A stretch of DNA of 64,000 bases from Canna indica (taxonomy: Eukaryota > Streptophyta > Magnoliopsida > Zingiberales > Cannaceae), in NCBI GenBank assembly GCA_034359265.1, contig CP136897.1:24794001-24858000 (forward strand). The letters are read 5' to 3'. The translations under genes and the position numbers were made by a program. Positions 36,901 to 44,879 of the stretch are shown here, in pieces (positions within the stretch are counted from its first letter, which is position 1; every line of letters begins with the position of its first letter). The notes beneath the pieces were generated by a model. That model made no database searches. It was not told the origin of the DNA and saw only the letters and a list, made by a program, of their open reading frames with translations.

Positions 36901-39900
36901 GCTTTGAGGTACTCTCATGCTAGAACTCTAACCAATATGAGGACCGGAGAGAATTGAACCACTTCGGTCCATTGATCTGGTAGCCGAAGTCGAGCCGACG
37001 CTGCTTTTGCCACCGCTGCCACTGCCGCCGCCATACTCAAAATAAGATTGGGGATAGTACATCCGATCTCGTTCGAATGCAGCGTGCTCCAATGAAGCTC
37101 GGATGCCGGCATCAAGTTCCGGATCCTCGTCGTCACCGCCACCCCGAGCGTCATAATGGCCACCGCCGACTTCTTGGGTAGCTTGTCGATCGAACTCAGC
37201 TTGTTGAAGTGCATTCGACGCTGCTCCTTGTTGGTGAGCATCTCTTTGAACATTTTTTGGACTTTCAGCGGTGCTTTGGTGCATTTGACGACGTCGCTGG
37301 ATGTTTCAGCCAAGTGCGCCTTCAATCGAGTGAGGTCTCTACCACGACAAATCATATTACAGTGGATGCATTGCCAGTGATTAGGCTTCTCCAACCGAAC
37401 ACCGGGCTGCCATGCGGGGTCGGCTTGAGATTTCGGCGCTATTTCGGCAGAGTTCCGACGTGGAAATGGAGAAAATAGAGTTTAGAGAGAGAGTGTGAGA
37501 AAGATTGATAGAGATTTGGGAGATAGGAGGGGAGTGAGGGGGGTGGGGTGAAATAAGGTTTTTGGGATCTTTATATAGCCGTTTGAGGCCTGTCAGCCAC
37601 TGTAGCAACGACTCTTTTTATCGGGCGAGATCCGGTATCGCCCAATACCGGGTATCGCGAGATACTGGTTTTTCAAAAAAATCGGTAAATATCGGCCGTA
37701 CCGGGCGGTATGGTATGGTATTCAAAACCATGCGCCGCACAACCTTTTCCAGACTAGTCTTGTGGACGCTAGACTTGCATCCAAGTCCCTATCCTCAACG
37801 TATTGCTTCATGGATGCAAAGTGTTCTAGATGCTGTTTTGATGCGAGAGTGACCAGGGTGTGTGGCTGGTGGCACACGACCCAACTGAGTGTGGGTGGCA
37901 CTTAGGTGGACCCAAGGGACTCCAACTGTGCGGACGATGGGTTCAAAGTTAAGACGTTGACCGTTAACTTCATTGACCAAGTAGTTATGAGCTGTTCCAA
38001 CTGCATGGTGGTTATTTGTGTCTTGCTGTTGGCTCTTGTATTTTTGGGTTCCTATTATATCCTGTGCTGTATGCTTTGTGGCAAAGTAGAAACACACTTG
38101 GAAAGGAAACTATGGACGGGTTCCTTGACTCTTGTAATATGTGATATCGAGAGTGAGTCGCGTGAGGAGTGCAAGCGTGGGTGCATGAGGCATATACTCG
38201 ACGAGGGTGTGTGATCGGTGTTGTAAAGGGTTTCTCCCTTGTGTACTAATTGAAATGTGACTAGAAGTCGCTTGTCCCTATTGTTGCTTGTTGCTTTTAG
38301 GGCTGTCCATTCGGTTCAAACCGAACTGAACCAAATTAAACCAAATCGAATTTTTTTCATACCGAAATTCCAACCCGAACCCGAACCGAATTATGCCTAA
38401 ACCGATCTAACCCGAACCGAAATTATTCGGTTCGGTTCGGTTACCAACCCGAAAACCAAAATTTTAATTAATTCGATTAAAAATTAAAAATTATTGCCCT
38501 ACCCATTTACTTACCTGGGTTAAGAATTAAAAAAATATATATTATTTTTTAATTAATTCGGTTTTCTGTTCGGGTCAGTTCCCGGAATCCGAGAACCGAA
38601 TCCGAACCGAAACCCAAAATTCGGGTTCGGTTCGGGTTAAGAACCGAACCTGCAACCGCTGAAACCGAACCGAACTGAAAAATTCGGTTTGTTTTTTCGG
38701 TTCGGTTCGGTGTGAACCGAACAATGGACACCCCTAGTTGCTTTACCGTTACTTGCTATTGAATTTCGGTTCATTGTTGTGCTTGTATTGAGTTAGCAGA
38801 GACTTTGAGACTGCTCAGCACTATCATAGAGTGAAAAATTCAGATCATGAATTGTTGACCCTGTGACAGTTGACCCTTCTTCCAGCCCTTGAGCCATGTA
38901 ACTCTGTAGATGGCAGGTTTGTTTTAGTGCACAAGTGTCACTTTCGCGATTAAATATTTGGCCTGCTGCAATTATCTGACAAAACTCCGGTCTATTGTGT
39001 CAAAAGCTTTTTCAAAATCAACTTCTATGAAAAAACTATCTTCATTTCTTCGTTTGCAGGCCCAAATTGTTTCATAGACCATCATGAAGTTATCAAGGTT
39101 GCATTGCCCTTTTAAGAAAGCACCTTGGAGTGACCCAACTAGATCCTTCATGAGAAGGCCAATGCGTCGAGCCTGTAACTTGGAATTTTTTTTGTCAAAC
39201 TGTGTTCCAAACTAATTGGCCGAAATCCACAAACGTTGTTGGTTCCTTCCACCTTTGGGATCAGAGAGATGAGGCCCTTGTTGATCTTCTGCAGGTTATC
39301 TGGCTTGCACTGAAGTTTAGACATGATTTGTAACAAATCACGCCGAAGGAGCTCAAGTAGTACTTAAGAATTCAATAGGTATTCCATCTGGTCCAAGGGC
39401 CTTGTAAGAACTGGAATTGTTTACAGCTGCTAGAATCTCTTGGTGAAGGGGACATCAAGGTGGCGGAGTTGGTCATGCATAGGTGCGAAGTGCCGTCTCT
39501 GGTCGATGAGCAAAGGGGTTCTTCTGGTGCCAATGAGTTTAATGTAGTGTTTGCGAAAGGTGTTTGCTATGGCATCATTATCTGTGATCGGGCCATGCTC
39601 ATGTGTATCCAATTTATTTGCCTAAAAGTGGAGGCAAATTGTTGGAAGAAACGTGCATTCGTGTTACCGTCTATGACCCAGTGCTTCTTTGCACGTTATC
39701 TGCTGTACATCTTAATACAACTTGTCAAGTTTCATCTTTTTGTTTTAAAACTCAGACTGCTTCTCCGCCAAAAGATACAAGGTAAGTGGCCTTGCTATCA
39801 AATTTCAACACTTTGCCTTCCAAGACATGAGGTGGAGATCACTCAGAAAAATCCTCCTGGTCCTTGCTTGTTTGTGCAGCCCATTGCAGGAGGATTTTTC

Positions 39901-40473
39901 TGAGTGATCTCCACCTCATGATCCATTTATCAAGTTGGCAAAAGGTTGTGGTTTTGGATAATTTGCTAATGCTCCCAGCCATTTTGGATTATGAGTTCAA
40001 ACGTTGGCGGTCTGAACCAGAAGAGCTCCAACTTGGGGGGCAGTCTGGATGCAACATTATTTGAATTTGATGGTTTGCACTTCTACCATGCAGGTTTTGT
40101 TGGCTAGAAGCCCTCATGCATATAGAGGATTTTGTTCAGTGATAAAAACTAATTTGATTTGCAACATTGGAGTATCTCTGTGGTTAGTTTAAGTTAGCCT
40201 GTTAGTTGCTCCACACGGCCACTACTGCTACTAATAATGGAGATGTTTGTCCTGGTCATCCTTGATTATGTTTTTAGGGTTGTCATCCTTGATTCTAATT
40301 GTGAAACTCACCTTACATCTTTTAACTCATGTTATGTGTGCTTTAATTGTAATTAAGGAGTCAGTAAACTTGACGATATAAAATAGGGGAAAATTATATT
40401 ATACCCATCTGTTTTTCTCCTGAAGGTATGCCCTGTCTGCAATGCTGAGGTCTCTACATCCGAGAACAAGTAA
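24942..40473 (+). CDS. BBR: BIG BROTHER-type RING-H2 E3 ubiquitin ligase (7 exons)
   Basis: Exons: 24942-25160, 25235-25544, 25623-25663, 29637-29678, 29759-29880, 29962-30070, 40426-40473; all junctions keep frame and give 296 residues. The N-terminus is Pro-rich; residues 74-160 are strongly acidic; then come ELVALGEIVGTESRGLS (from 205) and a C3H2C3 RING: Cys246, Cys249, Cys264, His266, His269, Cys272, Cys283, Cys286, with Trp276 at the usual E2 contact. The RING, the AWQEVDPDEYSYEELVALG block and the VCPVCNAEVSTS end match the BIG BROTHER / BIG BROTHER-related family, which limits organ growth by ubiquitinating growth regulators. All introns are GT-AG except intron 1, which needs a GC donor. 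Exon 3-4 and 6-7 introns are swollen by transposons. It appears intact; which of BB or BBR it is orthologous to is uncertain. Confidence 0.93.
25161..25234 (+). other. Intron 1 with GC-AG borders
   Basis: The family protein reads ALQEQERAY across this point, which requires joining 25160 to 25235 and so a donor GC (CAG|GCATCC). Retaining the 74 bases shifts the frame and stops at 25256. The only nearby GT (25194) would leave a 41-base intron and insert 11 residues. Confidence 0.7.
25664..27404 (+). other. Intron 3, left part
   Basis: Ordinary AT-rich intron sequence after the donor GTGAGT. From about 27130 the base composition rises and the text resembles a decayed LTR or other repeat, which continues after the MITE to about 28450. 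No coding exon was found here. Confidence 0.55.
27405..27861. mobile_element. hAT MITE with TACCGG-rich ends in intron 3
   Basis: 457 bases with an exact 8-bp duplication GTCAAGTA (27397-27404 and 27862-27869). Ends are AATGGTTTAAAATACCG and, inverted, CATGGTTTCAAATACCG. About 190 bases at the left and 180 at the right match the two ends of the transposase-bearing hAT at 33956-37732, so it is an internal-deletion derivative of that family. Confidence 0.9.
27862..29636 (+). other. Intron 3, right part
   Basis: To about 28450 this continues the GC-richer repeat-like DNA, including a TATA-like CTATAAATA near 27990 and a possible retroelement 5' leader; family not recognised. The rest is AT-rich intron with a small direct repeat (TTAGCAGTCC, three copies at 28840-28868) and the acceptor TCTTAG before 29637. 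Confidence 0.45.
30071..30813 (+). other. Intron 6, original left part
   Basis: Donor GTAATA, then AT-rich intron without coding signal up to the first inserted MITE. Confidence 0.6.
30814..31089. mobile_element. Palindromic MULE MITE
   Basis: 276 bases, almost entirely two inverted arms of roughly 100 bases (GGGAAAAGGTCTAAAATG... and its complement). The flanking 9-bp duplication AAAAAACAA is exact (30805-30813 and 31090-31098), the length typical of Mutator-like elements. No coding capacity. In the pre-mRNA it could fold into a long hairpin. Confidence 0.9.
31090..31429. other. Intron 6, unassigned repeat-like DNA
   Basis: No domain recognised. It may be the remaining end of the copia element to its right, but no LTR boundary or duplication could be placed. 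Confidence 0.35.
31430..32100 (-). pseudogene. Ty1/copia gag-protease fragment
   Basis: Reading leftwards: a decayed nucleocapsid knuckle (CSNCDKG-H...CDTCW, about 32000-32060), LHGRPP, a Gln/Ser-rich linker, then the copia protease core WILDSGASDHISG (about 31760) and ANGSQ. Downstream of 31600 the frame loses recognisable pre-integrase motifs. No RT remains. It lies antisense to the host gene in intron 6. Confidence 0.85.
32330..32668 (-). repeat. Partial gypsy 3' LTR
   Basis: On the minus strand the LTR begins TGTTAGCCCCACACC at 32668, directly after a polypurine stretch (AAGTGAGGGGGG, 32671-32682). The left end could not be placed. It belongs to the gypsy pol end at 32669-33955. Confidence 0.6.
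32669..33955 (-). pseudogene. Ty3/gypsy integrase end, split by a hAT element
   Basis: Minus-strand homology to the integrase C-terminal region: MVHLR...AYRLALPNRMKIHPTFHVSYMKP at 33711-33860, resumed as MKPFHEDDEDT at 32780-32840 after removal of the insertion 32841-33710. Several stops and frameshifts are present. The upstream integrase core is cut at 33955 by a hAT transposon. Confidence 0.75.
32841..33710. mobile_element. Non-autonomous hAT-like element in gypsy integrase
   Basis: 870 bases flanked by GGTTTCAA (32833-32840) and GGTTTCAT (33711-33718), an 8-bp duplication with one change that falls inside the codons of SYMKPF. Ends are imperfect inverted repeats with many AATCGTGAATC motifs. 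The interior has short AT-rich direct repeats (33040-33240) and a GC-rich block (33290-33500). No transposase. Confidence 0.75.
33956..37732 (-). mobile_element. hAT transposon with decayed transposase, in intron 6
   Basis: The right end (TACCGGGCGGTA... to AAAACCATG at 37732) and the left subterminal 180 bases match the MITE at 27405-27861. The outermost roughly 30 bases at the left are missing, so no duplication can be checked and the element is end-truncated. It encodes a transposase on the minus strand. Confidence 0.85.
34390..37450 (-). pseudogene. hAT transposase (BED finger, DUF659, hATC)
   Basis: Order on the minus strand: BED zinc finger (WQCIHC...RLKAHLA...VVKC, about 37270-37390), a Gly/Ser/Asp-rich linker (36930-37200), the DUF659 catalytic part (MMCDSWTGPT, QVITDNGANF, CWTSCAAHCVNLMMKDIG, 36148-36525), a middle part near 35340-35540 (QALNESKWFRDATG), the hATC dimerisation signature (SSSRCERNWSTFALIHTK, about 35130-35190), and an acidic C-terminus with a GAT-repeat poly-Asp run (about 34575). 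Stops and frameshifts occur between all blocks and no start codon is obvious, so it is inactive. Confidence 0.9.
38298..38736. mobile_element. hAT MITE, second copy of the GGTTCGG family
   Basis: 439 bases, TAGGGCTGTCC to GGACACCCCTA, exact 8-bp duplication GTTGCTTT (38290-38297 and 38737-38744). Same end and arm structure as 16795-17247. Confidence 0.92.
38960..39800 (-). pseudogene. LINE reverse transcriptase fragment in intron 6
   Basis: From right to left: pre-RT region (W..DGNTNARFFQQF, HEHGPITDNDAIANTF), RT start (KINKGLISLIPKVEG, CGFRPISLEHSLTK), GAFLKGQCNLDNFMMVYETI and RT motif A (EVDFEKAFDTID, about 39010). Multiple stops and frameshifts. It ends before the catalytic YADD motif. 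Distinct in sequence from the LINE at 51105-57428. Confidence 0.82.
39826..39920. repeat. Perfect 34-bp inverted repeat with 27-nt loop
   Basis: Arms 39826-39859 and 39887-39920 are exact reverse complements (CATGAGGTGGAG... / ...CTCCACCTCATG). It lies in intron 6 next to the LINE fragment and would form a stable stem in the pre-mRNA. Not part of any element I can name. Confidence 0.93.
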
Positions 40474-41690
40474 AATCAAGATGATATGCGCAACTGTCTG
40501 TCTTTTTGGGAAGCTTTTGAAGGCGAATTGCTTATACTGGGGATATCACGACCATCAACGAACTTTTACAGTGATGATGAGAATGAAGCAGTTGTTACTA
40601 TTGTCAATATAGTAAACCTTTTCATTTTTTGATCTTCATGTGTATTATCAATAACCTATCATTTGGCAAAACACGTTAGTAAAATTAGTATTTGCTGCAT
40701 GACCAAAATTACATAATTATTGTTATTATTATATTTGATTGTGTTCATACCAATTAGTTCTGATTTTTTTACAATTGGCTTTTTTGTGTTAAAACAATAA
40801 ATTAATGAGTCCAAATACCAGGGTTTTTCCAGGATGATTTAGAAGAAGATTGTGGGTTAAGGTTTATTTAAATTTTGCTTGCAATAACTTATCACGTGTG
40901 ATTCACGAATCTTCATATAATATGATTTTATTGGGCTTAATTTCAAGAATTTTGTTGGTTACAGTGATATATTAAGTATTTGACGTTTTAACTGCTCTGG
41001 ATGTATGTATATTGCTTGCTCTAAACTAGTAGTTTATATGTTGAGATCTGATGGGCGTTAAACACCGAGGCAAAAAATAAATAGAAGTATCCAAAGTAAT
41101 TTAACAATAAAAAATATAACTAGTTTCTATAAATTAATAAAAAAAATACATGATATATGTAAAATGTTAATAAAAATAATAATGAAATAATTATCATTTA
41201 TTTAAAGTATAATAATATAATTATTTAAGTAATTTATTAGAAAAGTTAAATGAAAAATAATTGAGCTGATGTTGAGCAAGGACTCGAGCTGGCATCGTTC
41301 TCCGTTCAATCTGATCCACATGAATTGATACTGGCTATCTTAAAACAACTAAAATGCTTGAGGTGGAGAATCAGCTTCAAAGGAGAAATTTGGTAGATTG
41401 AGACGACCTTCTAAATTATGCCACGCTGGTCCTTAACCCAAGCTGCAAGCATATATAGACTATAGAGGGACGGCCGTGCTTGGGAGTTGAAGGCCTAGAT
41501 CAAGCCACGTGCCACGCCAAAAGTGCCATGTCAAAATTGACATTTGAGAAAAGATGAAGGTTTCCTGGTCATGAGAAAAATCATTTTGTGTTTCCTAATA
41601 GAATTGTAATTAAGATGTTGCTCAATTTTTGTGTTTTCCATAAATAGTTTTTGAGATCACACATCAAAACGCCTATTTTGAATGTTTCAT
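40474..41690. other. 3' region of the E3 gene and intergenic DNA
   Basis: AT-rich. The 3' untranslated region should start at 40474; an AATAAA occurs near 40796. No second gene or element was recognised up to 41690. Confidence 0.5.
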
Positions 41691-41699
41691 ACTCCTTGA

Positions 41700-42287
41700 G
41701 TTCATTTTTTACGTGTAATTGACATAAAGGCCTTTATATGACCTCAATTTTTTTTTTACAGCGACAATTAAGTCAAATAATACCAATGAGATTGAATATA
41801 TCTGGAGGCCATTCATCCTCCCAAGAATAGTGAGCCTTGTTCTTTCTTGCATAAATCTGAAGAAAATCTGCAACTCTGTTTCCTTGTCTATCGACAAACT
41901 GAAACTATTCCCACAAATTCACCTGCCAACAACCAAATATTATTCATAAGATTACTAATCAACCACTGTGGATCAGAAGTTCTATTGTATGTGTCAACTA
42001 AGTTTTTAGAGTTACATTCAATAATGACATTGGAATAATCCACCTTATTAGCATCACTGATTGCCTAAAAGGCAGCTACAATTTCCAAAAACAGAATAGA
42101 ATTGTTAACAATAAAAGAAGCATTAACATATATCCTTCCACCCCTACTTTCTCTGCAAACAAAAGAATATACAGCCAAATCAGAATTTGTATCCAAAGAA
42201 CCATCAATATTGATTTTAATCCAATTGGGAGGGGGCAACTCCAAATATAACAAGGTTATAATCAATTAAATTTCCCTCAGAAACCAA
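41700..42287 (-). pseudogene. LINE RNase H (RVT_3) remnant
   Basis: Minus-strand frame: LPPPNWIKINIDGSLDTNS (about 42230), VYSFVCRESRGG, NNSILFLEIVAAF, then in the same line VDYSNVIIECNSKNLV and a broken VCR...NR..ADF end. This is the order of the C-terminal RNase H of plant LINEs and related relics, with the DGS and E catalytic positions recognisable. Stops and a frame change follow 42065. Confidence 0.75.
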
Positions 42288-43326
42288 AAGTGTTGGCCTA
42301 AAATTTTCAACATTGGTCTTAATCTCAATTTTGATGATAACAAACTCGGAAATAATATTTCATTAAGAATAATTTTAGGTTTTCAAGTCGAGTAGCATGT
42401 GACGTCTGCGATTGGATGATCGATGCAAAATCAAAAAAATTCTAAAAGGACATTTGTCAATGTTGTCTCTCTATGGAAACAATATGCTAAGAGTCAGTTG
42501 CGTATGAGTTGCAACTAATACTGGAACTGGCTTAAGACAGAGTGAGTAGCAGATATAAAAATGAACATAGAAACATGTAAAAAATTTGTTTACGCAGTTC
42601 AGTGATAATCTCGTCAGCTAATCTATGGAGCCCTCACTGGACAAATGCCCAATCTACTATCAACAAAGTACGCTACAAGTATCAGGATTTCACACACCAA
42701 AATCCTACTTTCAGTACTAAAGTGAATCGGAAATAACAAAACACCTTTTTTTTTTCTAAACAAAAATAAAAAGTCACAATAGGTAACCATACTAGAGTTC
42801 GAACCCTAGATCTCTAGACAACATACAACATGTTGTCGCCAACTGTGCTACTCACAGTTGACAATAACAAAGCACCTCTTGCTATTACAAGTACTAATCA
42901 CTTACCTTTCCACGACAACTCAATCATAGAATTATGTCCTCCACACGATCTTCGTGTTGTAGCGAGTTCAACAGCCAAAATCCAACCTTAATATGAAATT
43001 GATTATAGAAGTTTGTTGCCTGCGATCCACACTCTCTCAACAAATGAACTTTCCTAGATCAGAATTTCGGTAACATAATTTTGGCGCATAGGAGTGGATG
43101 CACTCCACACATTCTCTCTTTACTTTTATATAAACACAAGTGCACCACACATAAGACATAACTGACCAGCCATTACTCCACAAATGCTCAACCACATAGC
43201 CCATCCATTACTCCACAAAACCAAAAACGCCTAGCCCCATGGCCCCCATGATGACCATAACTCCACAAAATGAATGACCAAGTCTCCACCAAACAGGTAT
43301 AGATAAATACACATATATATACAATA
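42288..43326. other. Decayed LTR-like DNA around a SINE
   Basis: It begins TGTTGGCCTAAAATTTTC, which resembles the 5' edge of the SIRE LTRs (TGTTGGCTTAAAG at 47510 read leftwards) for about 80 bases in plus orientation, then diverges. Near 43120 there is a TATA-like TTTTATATAA. It is likely a decayed copia LTR, interrupted by the SINE and the MULE. Confidence 0.45.
42746..42862 (-). mobile_element. tRNA-derived SINE
   Basis: 117 bases. On the minus strand an A box (TAGCACAGTTGG, complement of 42839-42850) and a B box (GGTTCGAACTC, complement of 42795-42805) form a tRNA-like head, and the element ends in an A-rich tail (TAGAAAAAAAAAA). Flanking direct repeats are AATAACAAAACACC (42732-42745) and AATAACAAAGCACC (42863-42876). 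Confidence 0.85.
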
Positions 43327-43673
43327 GAGTAAATACCCAAATAAAATACGAACTTTGGATCTTCTCATTTTTAACATAAACTTTTTTCGTTAGCAAGGAA
43401 ATACACCAACTTTTATTCTATTATATCGTTTAGCACACACCGTCATTTTTTATGATTTTTGCTGACCTGAACGTTAACAATGACGACGTGGCAAGTGACC
43501 ATGCATACATGGAAATTTTTAAAATTTTACCCTCAGATTTATTTGATCCGGCTAGGGGCAAATTTGTAATTTGCCCTAGCGTCGACTCCAACTTACAAAT
43601 TCTGCTAAGATACAGGCACGATTACACGATTAGGGCTGGATTTCGTTTGGGAGAATCGCATAGGGCATTTCTC

Positions 43674-44260
43674 ATGTTGGGAAGGGAAATCGTGGGAGGA
43701 ATGGAGGAATGTTCAGTGGATTCCTCACATGATGTTGCTCCGAAGCATTGCTGCCATATCGTTCGAGCTGTTCTGTTCCCCTCATGGAGTCAAAAAAATC
43801 CCGGAAGAAGGTTTTGGGGATACAAATATTGGAAGGTATGATCCCTTGTAATCACCTCACTCCAAAGTCATATCTTTGTTGTAATCACTCACTCTCAATG
43901 ACTCCAAACTCCTATATTTTGATAGGAGAATGATTGACACTTATTTATCTGGCATGATCCTGAGGATCACTGCCACACAAAGGATATTCTGCGAGGTTTG
44001 ATTGATGAAAAAAAATTCTTCTCGAGAAGCTGAAGCTAATGGAAGATAGGATATAATTGAGCAAGATGAAAGAAGGGACCCGTCAAGAAAGAATTGCAAC
44101 ACTTGAAGATGAGATAGCTCAACTGAGGAATGACAAGAAACAAGTCCCAATGAGGAAGGGCAGTGTGTGTAAGGTATTTTTTGTTGTATGTATCGTGTTT
44201 TGTAGTATGTTATTTGAGGGTGAGAACAAAGACAATAGCCTAAAGTTGCTACTGCCATGA
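43674..44260 (+). pseudogene. GRF zinc-finger gene carried by the MULE
   Basis: Exon 1 43674-43835, a GT-AG intron 43836-43925, exon 2 from 43926. Exon 1 encodes a GRF finger core (LFPSWSQKNPGRRFWGYKYWK); exon 2 in the same phase reads END-stop-HLFIWHDPEDH, where the stop (TGA) replaces the expected last Cys, and the middle Cys reads Tyr. After a frameshift follow a coiled coil (MKEGTRQERIATLEDEIAQL, 44057 on) and a hydrophobic C-terminal stretch (VFFVVCIVFCSMLF). GRF plus coiled coil plus membrane-like tail is a known plant gene layout. The spliced structure shows a gene captured at DNA level. Confidence 0.7.
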
Positions 44261-44459
44261 AGTGGGTTAGTAGTATTTTGATGTTACTTCATGGGTTAGT
44301 AGTATTTTGATGTATTTTGATGGTTTATGTATTTTGATGTTACTCTCTGTTGAGTATTTGAAGACCATATATTTTGACTATACTGAATGACAATGTAACT
44401 TGATTTGGCATTTCAATCACTCTAATGTTTCAACCAATCTGTTAGCAATGAACTGTGTA

Positions 44460-44575
44460 CTAAAAAACATGAACTTTCACATATTTGCTAGAAAAAACAT
44501 GAACTTTGCCACCAAAACTAGAAAAAACATGAAATTTGCCATCAAAACTGGAAAAAACATGAACTTTGCCACTTT
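44460..44575. repeat. 30-bp tandem repeat in the MULE
   Basis: About three and a half copies of a unit containing AAAAAACATGAACTTTGCCA. It lies between the two MULE genes. Open frames across it are by-products of the repeat. Confidence 0.8.
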
Positions 44576-44879
44576 TGTCATTTATAGCACAACCACTATA
44601 CATACATAACAGTGAATTAGTCATCTTCACATTCACAGTACACAATTCAACTATACTACACATTATTCCACATATATAAAACTTAAAATTCCACATTCCA
44701 CGTACATAAAACTTAGAATTATACATAATTCATACAAAATCAAGTAATTGAATTACAGATAATTCCATGTCAATCCATAGTCATAATCCACATCAATCCA
44801 CATAATTCCAAAATACAAATTAATCCACATAAATCCATAGTCAATCCACATCAATCCTAACACTTGAAGATGACTGACT

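Larger units (their letters stand above)
30071..40425 (+). other. Intron 6, 10,355 bases, transposon-filled
   Basis: Separates the exon with the first six zinc ligands of the RING from the last exon with the final CPVC. Donor GTAATA, acceptor CTCCTGAAG. Inside, in order: MULE MITE, copia fragment, gypsy 3' end split by a non-autonomous hAT, a decayed hAT transposon, a hAT MITE and a LINE fragment. Read-through from exon 6 meets stop codons within about 20 codons. Confidence 0.9.

Noticed and set aside
44400..44730. Ten-residue repeat protein (HVFSSF...)
   Set aside because: The frame is generated by a 30-bp non-coding tandem repeat in the MULE; no conserved start or family.
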